From positions 1 through 37,745 of the forward strand of contig CAYGLV010000019.1 of NCBI GenBank assembly GCA_964351025.1: a stretch of DNA of 37,745 nt, in the 5' to 3' direction. Of the stretch, positions 14,242 to 22,403 are shown one piece after another. The DNA comes from CAYGLV01 sp964351025. Lineage in GTDB: Bacteria > Actinomycetota > Thermoleophilia > Gaiellales > Gaiellaceae. The notes beneath the pieces were generated by a model. That model searched no databases. It was not told the origin of the DNA and was given only the letters and a program-made list of their open reading frames with translations. Each line of letters begins with the position of its first letter. The first letter of the stretch is position 1. The position numbers and the translations under genes are program-made.

Positions 14242-14801
14242 AGGATCGCGCCCTCGAGCCGCAGCAGGCGCTCCTTCACGTCGAGCCCGCCGGCGTAGCC
14301 GGTCAACGAGCCGTTCGAGCCGACGACCCGGTGGCACGGCAGCACGATCGGGATCGGATTCCGGTTCATCACGGTGCCGACGGCGCGGGCCGCCCTCGGT
14401 GCTCCGACCTTGGCCGCGAGCGTCCCATAGGTCGTCGTCTCGCCGTACGGGACTCGCGCGAGCTCGGCGAGCACGCGCTCGGCGAACGGACGGACGCCAC
14501 GCAGGTCCACGGTCAGGTCGAACGCGTGCCGAGCGCCCGCGAAGTACTGGTCGAGCTCCCGCCTGGTCTCGTCCACCGCGCGCGGCGCGCGCAGCACACG
14601 TGAGCCCGCGAGCCGTGCGAGCAGCTCGACGTGCGCCTCCGAGCCGTTCCCGCCGAACTCGATGCGCAGCAGCCCGCGTGGCGTAACGGCGACGAAAAGC
14701 GGGCCGATCGGGCTCTCGACGGTGTCGAAGCCTGCATCGAGCAGGCCTGCCGCCGCTGCGGCGTCGCGGAAGCGGCGGTCGAGGTCTCCGGTCACGCTCA
14801 C
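14238..14801 (-). CDS. ogt: Methylated-DNA-protein-cysteine methyltransferase
   Basis: 187 residues. It moves alkyl groups from O6-alkylguanine (and O4-alkylthymine) in DNA to its own cysteine, a one-use repair reaction. The catalytic C156 is in IVLPCHRVVGSNGSLTGYAG, the family signature. Upstream are VPYGETTTYGTLA and APRAARAVGTVMNRNP, the helix-turn-helix and Arg-finger region that flips the base. The N-terminal ~95 residues are the usual ribonuclease-H-like domain. No Ada regulatory domain is fused. The start ATG overlaps the sigma-factor stop by 4 bp, so the two are co-translated. The symbol ogt is given by domain layout; any Ogt/MGMT name would fit. Confidence 0.94.
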   Translation of the reverse strand: MSVTGDLDRRFRDAAAAAGLLDAGFDTVESPIGPLFVAVTPRGLLRIEFGGNGSEAHVELLARLAGSRVLRAPRAVDETRRELDQYFAGARHAFDLTVDLRGVRPFAERVLAELARVPYGETTTYGTLAAKVGAPRAARAVGTVMNRNPIPIVLPCHRVVGSNGSLTGYAGGLDVKERLLRLEGAIL

Positions 14802-15265
14802 TGGGCGCTCCTTCCGCGCAGCCGCCGCACGCCCGAGGAGGCCGCCTGGCGGGCTGACTCCTGGCTCGAGCCGAGCGCGACTGCGATCCGGTCGTAGGGG
14901 AGGTCGAAGCCGTAACGGAGAACGACGGCGGCCCGCTCGGTGGGCGGCAGCTCGGCGGTCAGCTCGCCGAGTCCGGCCCAGTCCGGCCGGCCGTCTTCGA
15001 CGGCGATCTCGGGCACCTCGCCGCCTGTCGGGCGCGCGCGCCGGTGGGCGTCGATCGCGACGCGGCTCGCGATCGTCAGCACCCAGGCGCGCAGGTGGTC
15101 GGCGTGATCGAGGCGCGGGTAGGCATGCAGGGCGCGCAAGAACGTCTCCTGGAACGCATCCTCGGCGGCCTGGGCGCCGAGCCGGCGGCGCAGGAGCCCG
15201 AGCACCTCGCCGCGGTGCTCGGCGTAGAAGCTCTCGAACGGCGGCACCTTCACTCGCTCCATCAT
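14798..15265 (-). CDS. ECF-type RNA polymerase sigma factor
   Basis: 155 residues from the ATG at 15265; a second ATG directly follows at 15262. The sigma-2 region (10-75) shows YAEHRGEVLGLLRRRLG, AEDAFQETFLRALHAYPRLD and LRAWVLTIASRVAIDAHRR. The sigma-4 region (~95-155) shows ELPPTERAAVVLRYGFDLPY and IAVALGSSQESARQAASSGV. A 20-residue linker separates them, as in ECF sigma factors. There is no anti-sigma gene next to it. Instead the stop overlaps the start of ogt (ATGA), which makes an unusual sigma/DNA-repair operon. It diverges from the sugar-kinase gene across a 42-bp gap. Confidence 0.9.
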   Translation of the reverse strand: MMERVKVPPFESFYAEHRGEVLGLLRRRLGAQAAEDAFQETFLRALHAYPRLDHADHLRAWVLTIASRVAIDAHRRARPTGGEVPEIAVEDGRPDWAGLGELTAELPPTERAAVVLRYGFDLPYDRIAVALGSSQESARQAASSGVRRLRGRSAQ

Positions 15266-15307
15266 CTCGTCTAACGCGACATGCGGTGAATCTGTGAGAG
15301 TGCAGGC

Positions 15308-16117
15308 GTGCGTGTTGCGGTCATCGGGCACGTGGAGTGGGTGGACTTCGCCCGGGTCGAACGTGTGCCTGAAGCGGGCGCGATCGCCCATGCCGGCGAG
15401 TCCTGGGCCGAGGCTGCGGGTGGCGGCGCCGTGGCGGCTGCCGAGTTGGCTCGCCTGGTCGGCGACGTTGCGCTCTTCACCGCGCTCGGGAACGACGAGC
15501 TGGGGCGCAGGGCGCGCGAGCAACTCGAGGCCGCCGGAGTGACGGTGCACGCACCGTTGCCGGTCGGGCCGCAGCGGCGCGCCGTCTGTCTCGTGGACGC
15601 GGCCGGCGAACGGACGATCACGGTGCTCGGAGACAAGCTGAGCCCGCGCGGGGGCGATGAGACGCTGCCCTGGGAGCAGGTCCTGCGGGCGGACGCGGTC
15701 TACTTCGTCTCCGGCGACACGGCTGCGCTGAGGCAGGCCCGAACGGCGCGCGTGCTCGTTGCCACGGCGCGCGAGCTGCCGACGCTGACTGCCGGCGGGG
15801 TCCAGCTCGATGCGCTCGTCGGCAGCGCCGAGGACGACGGCGAGCGGTATCACGCCGGTGACCTCGACCCGCCGCCGCACCTCGTTGTCTCGACCTCGGG
15901 CGCTCTCGGCGGCTGGGCTCAGCCCGGTGGCCCGTACCGTGCGGCAGCCGTGCCCGGCGAGTTCGAGGACTGCTACGGGGCCGGCGACTGCTTCGCTGCG
16001 GGGCTCGCGTTCGCTCTCGCGGAGGGACGCCCGTCCGCCGAGGCCGTCACGTTTGCCGCCGAGCGCGGAGCCGCCGCGCTCACGCGCCGCGGCGCCGGCG
16101 TGGCTCCTCAGCAGTAG
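15308..16117 (+). CDS. PfkB/ribokinase-family sugar kinase
   Basis: 269 residues. The N-terminal strand MRVAVIGHVEWVDFARVE is followed by AAGGGAVAAAELARLVGDVALFTALGNDELG, the substrate-binding signature of the family (given here in part). The C-terminal signature EDCYGAGDCFAAGLAFAL contains the catalytic base D227 and the anion hole GAGD. At 269 residues it is somewhat short, and the lid region is reduced. The substrate cannot be told: ribose, fructose, nucleosides and others are possible. The GTG at 15308 is used; GAGAGT six bases upstream is a weak -10. It is the last gene before the mraZ promoter. Confidence 0.9.
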   Translation: MRVAVIGHVEWVDFARVERVPEAGAIAHAGESWAEAAGGGAVAAAELARLVGDVALFTALGNDELGRRAREQLEAAGVTVHAPLPVGPQRRAVCLVDAAGERTITVLGDKLSPRGGDETLPWEQVLRADAVYFVSGDTAALRQARTARVLVATARELPTLTAGGVQLDALVGSAEDDGERYHAGDLDPPPHLVVSTSGALGGWAQPGGPYRAAAVPGEFEDCYGAGDCFAAGLAFALAEGRPSAEAVTFAAERGAAALTRRGAGVAPQQ

Positions 16118-16188
16118 CCCTGGGAGCGCCTCCCGGGCGGGCACCGCGGCGTGGCAGGCGCGTGCGGCTGCTCCGTGGCAAGCGGGGG

Positions 16189-16231
16189 TAGACAAGTGGG
16201 GGAATATGGTCTAAAGTGGGGCATCGTGGGA
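16189..16231 (+). promoter_or_regulatory. mraZ promoter inside a four-unit MraZ box
   Basis: TAGACA (16189-16194), a 17-base spacer and TAAAGT (16212-16217) form the promoter of the dcw cluster. Overlaid on it are units with exact 10-bp pitch: TGGGG (16197), degenerate TGGTC (16207), TGGGG (16217) and TGGGA (16227). Tandem TGGGN repeats spaced by 5 bases are the known DNA target of MraZ, so the array predicts autoregulation. A short dyad GTGGG/CCCAC (16226-16240) follows in the leader. Confidence 0.75.
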
Positions 16232-16251
16232 GATACCCACAGAGGGATTTC

Positions 16252-16686
16252 ATGTTCTTCGGCGAGCACGAACACACCATCGACGACAAGAACCGGCTCA
16301 CTTTGCCGGCGAGGTTCCGCAGCGCCTTTGCGGGCGGCGTCGTGCTCACCCGGGGCCTGGACACCTGCCTCGACGTCTACACGCGCGCCGACTGGGACGC
16401 GCTCGTCGAGGCCCGGCTCGCGCCGCTCGACCCGTTCTCGCGGGAGGCGCGCGACCTGAAACGGTTCTTCTTCTCTGCCGCCGCCGATGCCGAGCTCGAC
16501 CGGCAGGGCCGCGTGCTCGTGCCGCCGGCCCTGACACGGCACGCGAAGCTCGGCCGCGACGTCGTGGTCGCCGGTGTGCACGACCACCTCGAGATCTGGG
16601 ATCGGACGGCGTGGGCCGCCAACGTGAACGAGGTCGAAGGGAGCGCAGACGATGTTGCCGAACGTCTTGCACAGAAGCGCGGTTGA
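16252..16686 (+). CDS. mraZ: Transcriptional regulator MraZ
   Basis: 144 residues made of two AbrB-like SpoVT domains. The first has the family start FFGEHEHTIDDKNRLTLPARFR; the second repeats it as AELDRQGRVLVPPALTRHA. The product forms rings that bind TGGGN direct repeats and represses, or in some species activates, its own operon. Such a repeat array lies directly upstream (16197-16231). The ATG at 16252 is chosen because AGAGGGA (16241-16247) is a proper ribosome-binding site and the protein starts exactly like its family; the GTG at 16216 in the same frame lies inside the operator. Its last 35 bases overlap rsmH. Confidence 0.95.
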   Translation: MFFGEHEHTIDDKNRLTLPARFRSAFAGGVVLTRGLDTCLDVYTRADWDALVEARLAPLDPFSREARDLKRFFFSAAADAELDRQGRVLVPPALTRHAKLGRDVVVAGVHDHLEIWDRTAWAANVNEVEGSADDVAERLAQKRG

Positions 16687-17617
16687 TCACGTCCCCGTGC
16701 TTGCCGACGAGGTGCGCCAGCTCCTCGCGGTGCGTCCGGGCGAGACGGTGGTGGATGCGACGTTCGGCGCCGGCGGGCATGCGCGGCTGCTCGCGGCCGA
16801 CCTCGACGGGCAGGGCAAATACGTCGCGATCGACCGCGACCCCGATGTGCGCACGTACTTCGACCGCTTCAAGGGTCAGGCCGGCCCGCTCCAGACGCGG
16901 CTTCTGCGCGGCGAGTTCTCGATCGTGCTCAGCCAGCTCGCCGCGAACGACGTGAAGGCCGACGCGATCCTGCTCGACCTCGGCGTCTCCTCGATGCAGG
17001 TCGACCGCCCCGAGCGCGGGTTCTCCTACGCGACCGACGCGCCGCTCGACATGCGAATGGACTCGACCGCGGAGCTGTCCGCGCGCAACCTCGTCAACGA
17101 GGCGGAAGAGCGCGAGCTGGAGTTGATCTTCCGGCGACTGGGCGAGGAGCGGTATGCGCGCCCGATCGCCCGGGCGATCGTTCGCCGCCGTGCCGAGCAG
17201 CCGTTCCAGCGGACCGGCGAGCTCGTCGACACGATCAAGCAGGCGATCCCGACACCGGCCCGCTTCGGCGACGGCCATCCTGCCAAACGGGTCTTCCAGG
17301 CGTTGCGCATCGCGGTCAACGACGAGCTCGGCGCACTGGAAGCCGCCCTCCCCGCCGCACTGCGGATGCTACGCCCGGGTGGCCGGATGGCCGTCATCAG
17401 CTTCCACTCCCTCGAGGACCGGATCGTCAAGCGGTTCTTCCGCGAGCAGGCCCGAGGCTGCACGTGCCCGCCCGACTTTCCGATCTGCGTGTGTGGCAAG
17501 CAGCCGACGCTGCGGGACCTGACCCGCAAGCCGGTTCGTCCGAGCGCCCGCGAGGCGCAGGAGAACCCGCGCGCGACGTCGGCAAAGCTGCGCGCGGTGG
17601 TGAAGGTGGCGGAATAG
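16652..17617 (+). CDS. rsmH: 16S rRNA (cytosine-1402 N4) methyltransferase
   Basis: 321 residues. It methylates N4 of C1402 in the decoding centre of 16S rRNA with SAM. Motifs: HVPVLADEV at the start, VVDATFGAGGHARLLA (SAM loop), AIDRDPD, AILLDLGVSSMQVDRPERGFSY, PLDMRMD, ALRIAVNDEL and MAVISFHSLEDRIVKRFF. A C-terminal CTCPPDFPICVCGKQP cysteine segment is typical of the family. The ATG at 16652 follows GAAGGGAG (16636-16643) and overlaps mraZ by 35 bp. The TAG stop shares a base with the GTG of ftsL. Confidence 0.96.
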   Translation: MLPNVLHRSAVDHVPVLADEVRQLLAVRPGETVVDATFGAGGHARLLAADLDGQGKYVAIDRDPDVRTYFDRFKGQAGPLQTRLLRGEFSIVLSQLAANDVKADAILLDLGVSSMQVDRPERGFSYATDAPLDMRMDSTAELSARNLVNEAEERELELIFRRLGEERYARPIARAIVRRRAEQPFQRTGELVDTIKQAIPTPARFGDGHPAKRVFQALRIAVNDELGALEAALPAALRMLRPGGRMAVISFHSLEDRIVKRFFREQARGCTCPPDFPICVCGKQPTLRDLTRKPVRPSAREAQENPRATSAKLRAVVKVAE

Positions 17618-17997
17618 TGGCTTCCTGGGCCGAGGCCGCGAGCGCCCCGGCGCCGAACGCGCGCCCGCAGCCCGCCAAGCGGGTGGCGGCGAAGCCAGGG
17701 CCGAAGTCGCGTGCAGGGGCCAGGTCGCGCCCGCTCGCCGGCAGTGTCGTCTGGATCGTCGTGCTCGGCGCCCTGCTCGCGGGAGTCGTCGCCGTCAACG
17801 TCGCCGTACTCCAGCTCAATCTGTCCCTCGACCGGCTCGGCCGCGAACGCGTACAGCTTCGCGCCGACAACGCGAGCCTCTCCGCGCGGCTCTCGAGCGC
17901 CTCCGCTGCCGCCCGGATCGAGACGCAGGCACGAGGACGGCTCGGGCTCGTCCCGGCGGATCCCGGCACGACGTCGTACGTTCAACTCGCGAAGTGA
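17617..17997 (+). CDS. ftsL: FtsL-like septum protein
   Basis: 126 residues from the GTG at 17617. A basic, Ala/Pro-rich cytoplasmic tail (1-40) is followed by one membrane helix (about 43-64, GSVVWIVVLGALLAGVVAVN), then a leucine-zipper-like periplasmic coiled coil (LQLNLSLDRLGRERVQLRAD) and RIETQARGRLGLVPADP. This is the bitopic layout of FtsL/DivIC proteins, which bridge FtsQ and FtsW-FtsI in the divisome. Sequence identity in this family is low, so the name rests on architecture and on the position between rsmH and ftsI. The frame is open further upstream, inside rsmH, but the GTG overlapping the rsmH stop fits the operon's habit. Confidence 0.85.
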   Translation: MASWAEAASAPAPNARPQPAKRVAAKPGPKSRAGARSRPLAGSVVWIVVLGALLAGVVAVNVAVLQLNLSLDRLGRERVQLRADNASLSARLSSASAAARIETQARGRLGLVPADPGTTSYVQLAK

Positions 17998-19685
17998 GCG
18001 AGCGGTCCGCCAACCGTCGCATCCGCCTGCTGCTTGTCTTCTTCGCGCTCGTCTTCGCCGGCACGCTCGCCCGGGCGGTGTGGCTACAGGGCGTCCAGGC
18101 TTCCTCGCTCGAGCGGATGGCGCTGCGCCAGCACCGGGAGACGATCGTCATCCCGGCCGGGCGCGGGACGATCTTCGACCGCATGGGGAAGCCGCTCGCG
18201 ATCGGCGAGCAGGCGACGACGGTCTACGCGGACCCGAGCCGGATCGAGGACGCGCACGCCGTCGCTGTGGCCGCCGGGCGAGACCTCGGCGTCGATCCGG
18301 AGACGCTCTATCCGCAACTCGCGGACCGCTCGCGCGCCTTCGTCTACATCCAGCGCAAGGCGGACCCGGGCAAGGCGGCAGCTCTGCAGAAGCGCGGCCT
18401 CGTGGGGCTCGGCTTCTACCCCGAGGAGCTGCGTGCCTATCCGCAGCGCAGCGTCGCGGCGCAGGTGCTCGGCTATGCCGGAGTGGACAACCAGGGCCTC
18501 GAGGGGCTCGAGCGCGGGCTTGACACCGAGCTGATCGGCAAGCCCGGCCGCGAGACGATCGTCAAGGATCCGTTCGGGCGCGCGATCGACGTGATCAGCT
18601 CGACCGTGGAGGAGCGCGGCGCCGACGTCATGCTCACGCTCGACAGCCAGATTCAGGCAAGCGCCGAAGCCGTGCTGCGTGACACCGTCCGCCGTTGGAG
18701 CGCGAAGGCGGCCACGGCGGTCGTGCTCGACCCGAACACGGGCGCCGTGCTCGCGATGGCCGTGGCGCCCGGGTACGACGCGAACCGCTTCCCTGCGGCA
18801 CCGGCCGACCGCCGTCGCAACCGCGCGGTCACGGATACATACGAGCCGGGCTCGACGTTCAAGCTGGTCACCGTGGCCGGTGCGCTGTCCGAGAGACTGG
18901 TCGCACCGTCGACGAAGTTCACGCTCCGGAGCTCGATTCAGGTCGCCGACCGTGTCATCAACGAGCACGAGCCCAGGCCGACGCAGACGATGAGCGTGGC
19001 ACAGATCCTCTCCCAGTCGTCCAACATCGGGACGATCACGCTGGCGCAACTGCTCGGCAAGTACCGTCTGTCCTCGTGGATCGGCCGGTTCGGCTTCGGG
19101 CGGTCGACGGGACTCGACTTCCCCGGTGAGAGCCGCGGCATCGTGGAGGCGCCGGATCTCTGGTCGGGCTCGACCATCGGCAACATCCCGATCGGGCAGG
19201 GCATCGCCGTCACGCCCGTGCAGATGGCTGCCGCCTACGCGGCGATTGCGAATCGTGGCGTATTTCGGGAGCCCTACCTCGTCGCGCGCGTCGGAACCAG
19301 GAACACGGCCCCGAAGCAGGGGCGGCGGGTCGTGAGCACCGCCGTCGCCTCGCAGCTGATGGCGATGCTGCGCGATGTCGTGTCCGCGGAGGGCGGCACC
19401 GGTGCGGCCGCAGCCTTGCCCGGGTACACCGTGGCCGGCAAGACGGGCACGGCGGCGAAGCCGGATTCCCGCGGCGGTTACTCGGATTCGAAGTACGTCG
19501 CCTCGTTCGTCGGAATTGTGCCCGCCTCGAGCCCACGGCTCGTCGTCCTCGTCACTGTGGACGAGCCAAGAGGCGCCATCTACGGCGGTGTCGTCGCTGC
19601 ACCCGCGTTTGCCGAGATCGCCCGCCTCTCCCTCCAGCGCCTCGAGGTCGATCCGGACAAGCGACCCGTGGCGGCGGCCGGCTGA
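17994..19685 (+). CDS. ftsI: Septal peptidoglycan transpeptidase FtsI (PBP3)
   Basis: 563 residues. An N-terminal membrane helix (about 7-27) leads to the pedestal domain with GRGTIFDRMGKPLA and VAAQVLGYAG. The transpeptidase domain carries the three penicillin-binding motifs: the active-site serine in GSTFK (about S287-K290), SSN (342-344) and KTG (483-485). No PASTA repeats follow. It crosslinks septal peptidoglycan together with the glycan polymerase FtsW. The GTG start overlaps the ftsL stop (GTGA). The stop codon lies in the centre of the GCCGGCT palindrome at 19677-19691, just before the murE promoter. Confidence 0.96.
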   Translation: MSERSANRRIRLLLVFFALVFAGTLARAVWLQGVQASSLERMALRQHRETIVIPAGRGTIFDRMGKPLAIGEQATTVYADPSRIEDAHAVAVAAGRDLGVDPETLYPQLADRSRAFVYIQRKADPGKAAALQKRGLVGLGFYPEELRAYPQRSVAAQVLGYAGVDNQGLEGLERGLDTELIGKPGRETIVKDPFGRAIDVISSTVEERGADVMLTLDSQIQASAEAVLRDTVRRWSAKAATAVVLDPNTGAVLAMAVAPGYDANRFPAAPADRRRNRAVTDTYEPGSTFKLVTVAGALSERLVAPSTKFTLRSSIQVADRVINEHEPRPTQTMSVAQILSQSSNIGTITLAQLLGKYRLSSWIGRFGFGRSTGLDFPGESRGIVEAPDLWSGSTIGNIPIGQGIAVTPVQMAAAYAAIANRGVFREPYLVARVGTRNTAPKQGRRVVSTAVASQLMAMLRDVVSAEGGTGAAAALPGYTVAGKTGTAAKPDSRGGYSDSKYVASFVGIVPASSPRLVVLVTVDEPRGAIYGGVVAAPAFAEIARLSLQRLEVDPDKRPVAAAG

Positions 19686-19702
19686 GCCGGCTCCGGTAGA
19701 TT
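19677..19702 (+). promoter_or_regulatory. Internal murE promoter with adjacent palindrome
   Basis: TAGATT (19697-19702) ends 8 bases before the murE ATG, without a ribosome-binding site: a leaderless start inside the dcw cluster. Five bases upstream is a perfect palindrome with 7-base arms GCCGGCT/AGCCGGC (19677-19683 and 19685-19691), in the place of a -10-proximal operator. It spans the ftsI stop. Confidence 0.5.
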
Positions 19703-19710
19703 CCCAGCCG

Positions 19711-21147
19711 ATGGAGCTCGAGCGCCTGATCGCTGCGCTTGCGCCGAGCGAGGTCGTCGGCCGGAGGGACGTCGAGGTGCTCGATCTCGCTTACGACGCG
19801 CAAGCCGCGATCTCCGGCGCGCTCTTCTTCTGTGTTCCCGGCGCCCGCTTCGACGGCCACGAGTTCGCCGCCGCCGCCGTCGCGAACGGCGCCCGCGCGC
19901 TGGTCGTCGAGCGCACGCTCGAGATCGCCGTGCCGCAACTCGTCGTCGCGGACACGCGCGCCGCGATGGCGGTTGCCGCCGATGTCTTCTTCGGGCAGCC
20001 GACAGTCGAGCTCGACGTCGTCGGCGTCACCGGTACGAACGGGAAGACGACGACGGCGTTCCTGGCGTACGCGATTCTCGAGGCGGCGGGCAGGCGGCCG
20101 GGGCTCCTGGGCACGATCGAGAGTCGCGTCGGCGGTGAGGTTCGTCCGGTTGCGCGCACGACCCCCGAGGCGATCGACCTCCAGCGCACCTTCCGCGAGC
20201 TGCTCGACGCCGGCGACCGCAGCGTCGCGCTCGAGGCGTCGTCGCACGCTTCCGTCCTGCACCGGCTCGACCGAGTGCGCTTCGACGCGCTCGTGTTCAC
20301 GAACCTGAGCCAGGACCACCTCGACTTCCACGCGACGATGGAGGACTACTACGGCGCCAAGCGCCGGCTGTTCGTCGGCGCGGCGCCGCCGCCGGCGGCT
20401 GTCAACGTCGGCGATCCCTATGGCCGCCTGCTCGCCGACGAGCTGCTGACCGCGGGGCGGGCGCCGCTGATCACGTTCGGGCTCACTGCGGACGCGGAGG
20501 TGCGCCCGGACCGGCTCGAGCTCGGCGCGGGCGGGACGAGCTTCAGTGCCGCGGGGATCGAGATCGCGAGCCGGCTGCGTGGCCGCTTCAACGTCGAGAA
20601 CATTCTCGGCACGATCGCAGCCGGCCTGCTCCTCGACCTCGAGCCCGAGGAGATCAAGGCAGGCATCGAGTCGGTGACGGGGGTCCCCGGCCGCTTCGAG
20701 CCGGTGGACGAGGGGCAGCGGTTCGCAGTGCTCGTGGACTACGCGCACACGCCCGACTCGCTCGACAACGTCCTGACCGCCGCGCGCGATCTCGTGGACG
20801 GCGGCCGTGTGATCTGCGTCTTCGGATGCGGCGGCGACCGCGATCGCGGCAAGCGGCCGCTGATGGGGCGGATCGCATCCGACCTCGCCGATATCGTGGT
20901 TGTCACATCGGACAACCCGCGAAGCGAGGATCCACTCGCGATCATCCAGGACATCCTCCAGGGCGCAGGTCTCGGCGTCGAGATCGATCCCGACCGCCGC
21001 TCGGCGATCGGACGGGCGCTCTCGCTCGCCTCCCCCGGCGACGTGGTCGTCGTCGCCGGCAAGGGCCACGAGCAGGGGCAGGAGATCGGCGACCTGAAGC
21101 TTCCGTTCGACGATCGCGAGGTCGTGCGCGAGGTGCTGCGCTCGTGA
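19711..21147 (+). CDS. murE: UDP-MurNAc-tripeptide synthetase (meso-DAP adding)
   Basis: 478 residues. It adds the third residue of the stem peptide to UDP-MurNAc-L-Ala-D-Glu with ATP. The P-loop GVTGTNGKTTT is near residues 104-114. Further motifs are TTPEAIDLQRTF, SHASVLHRLDRV, LTNLSQDHLDFH, the carbamylated-lysine region YYGAKRRLF, and VLVDYAHTPDSL. DNPR at 401-404 (TSDNPRSEDP) is the signature of enzymes that use meso-diaminopimelate; lysine-adding enzymes differ there. The ATG at 19711 is supported by the leaderless -10. The frame open upstream lies inside ftsI. The stop overlaps the murF GTG. Confidence 0.96.
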   Translation: MELERLIAALAPSEVVGRRDVEVLDLAYDAQAAISGALFFCVPGARFDGHEFAAAAVANGARALVVERTLEIAVPQLVVADTRAAMAVAADVFFGQPTVELDVVGVTGTNGKTTTAFLAYAILEAAGRRPGLLGTIESRVGGEVRPVARTTPEAIDLQRTFRELLDAGDRSVALEASSHASVLHRLDRVRFDALVFTNLSQDHLDFHATMEDYYGAKRRLFVGAAPPPAAVNVGDPYGRLLADELLTAGRAPLITFGLTADAEVRPDRLELGAGGTSFSAAGIEIASRLRGRFNVENILGTIAAGLLLDLEPEEIKAGIESVTGVPGRFEPVDEGQRFAVLVDYAHTPDSLDNVLTAARDLVDGGRVICVFGCGGDRDRGKRPLMGRIASDLADIVVVTSDNPRSEDPLAIIQDILQGAGLGVEIDPDRRSAIGRALSLASPGDVVVVAGKGHEQGQEIGDLKLPFDDREVVREVLRS

Positions 21148-22403
21148 TCCAGCTCTCGCTCGAGGAGGTGCGCGAGCTCGTCACCGGTGAGCTCGAAGGC
21201 GACGGCCCGATCGGCGGCGTTCAGATCGACTCGCGCCGGGTGCGTTCGGGGGACCTGTTCGTCGCTGTCGGACGCGGGGTGGAGTACCTCGCGGATGCGC
21301 GTGCTGCGGGCGCGGCGGCGACGCTCGTGCCCGGCGACGCACACGCCGCGCTCGCTGCGCTCGGAGGGGCCGTTCGCGCGCGGAGCGCCGCCAAGGTCGT
21401 CGGGATCACGGGCTCGACCGGCAAGACGTCGACCAAGGACATCCTCGGCGCGCTCTGCGCGCCGCACCGGCGCACGGTGGCGGCCGAGGCGAGCTTCAAC
21501 AACGAGCTCGGCGTCCCGCTCACGCTTGCCCGCCTCGAGCCGGACACCGAGGTGTGCATCGTCGAGCTGGGGATGCGCGGCTTCGGCCAGATCGCGGCGC
21601 TCTGCTCGTTCGCGAAGCCCGACATCGGTGTGATCACGCACGTGGGGCCGGTCCACCTCGAGCTCGTCGGGTCGATCCACGGTGTGGCGTGTGCGAAGGC
21701 GGAGGTTGTTGCGTGCCTGCCGCCCGGCGGGATCGCGATCGCCCCGGTCTCGGCGGTGCTCGACCCGTTTCTCGCGCGGGACGACGTGGACGTGCGCCGC
21801 TTCGACCCTGCTGCCGTCGAGCTCACGGGTAGCCGCGCCGTCTTCGACGTGCGCGGCACGGCCGTCGAGCTCGAGCTGCCGTTCACGACGCGCCACCAGG
21901 CCGAGAACACGCTCGCCGCGCTCTATGCCTACGAGGCCCTCGGGCTGCCGCTGGAGCGGGTGCAGGAAGGCGTGGCCGCGATCGCGCTCTCGCCCTGGCG
22001 GGGCGAGGCGCTTGCGCTCACAGGCGGCGGCTTCGTCGTCAACGACGCCTACAACGCCAACCCGACCTCGATGCGCGCCGCGCTCCTCGATCTCTCCGAG
22101 CGTGCTGCGGGCCGCCGCCGCGTCGCGATCCTGGGCGAGATGGCCGAACTGGGGGAGCAGGGACCGCGGTACCACGCTGAGATCGGCACCCTCCTCCACG
22201 AGCTCGGGATCGAGGTACTCGTCGCAATCGGTCCGCTCGCGCGCGGCTACATGGATCCGGGGGTCGACACGATGCGCTGGCTCGACGGCCCCGAAGGCTT
22301 CGCCGACCTGCTCCGCCCCGGCGACGCCGTGCTCGTGAAGGCCTCGCGCGCGGCCGGGCTCGAAGGCATCGCGCCTACCCTGGCGAACGAGGCTCTCGCA
22401 TGA
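21144..22403 (+). CDS. murF: UDP-MurNAc-tripeptide:D-Ala-D-Ala ligase
   Basis: 419 residues from the GTG at 21144, which overlaps the murE stop (GTGA). It joins D-Ala-D-Ala to the tripeptide to complete the UDP-MurNAc-pentapeptide. Motifs: VQIDSRRVRSGDLFVAV in the substrate domain, P-loop GITGSTGKTSTKDIL, EASFNNELGVPLTL, ELGMRGFGQIA, THVGPVHLELVGS and NDAYNANPTSM with the lysine-free ATP-binding loop of the family. At 419 residues it is slightly shorter than E. coli MurF. No ddl gene for D-Ala-D-Ala is in the window. The frame open upstream of 21144 is inside murE. Confidence 0.95.
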   Translation: MIQLSLEEVRELVTGELEGDGPIGGVQIDSRRVRSGDLFVAVGRGVEYLADARAAGAAATLVPGDAHAALAALGGAVRARSAAKVVGITGSTGKTSTKDILGALCAPHRRTVAAEASFNNELGVPLTLARLEPDTEVCIVELGMRGFGQIAALCSFAKPDIGVITHVGPVHLELVGSIHGVACAKAEVVACLPPGGIAIAPVSAVLDPFLARDDVDVRRFDPAAVELTGSRAVFDVRGTAVELELPFTTRHQAENTLAALYAYEALGLPLERVQEGVAAIALSPWRGEALALTGGGFVVNDAYNANPTSMRAALLDLSERAAGRRRVAILGEMAELGEQGPRYHAEIGTLLHELGIEVLVAIGPLARGYMDPGVDTMRWLDGPEGFADLLRPGDAVLVKASRAAGLEGIAPTLANEALA

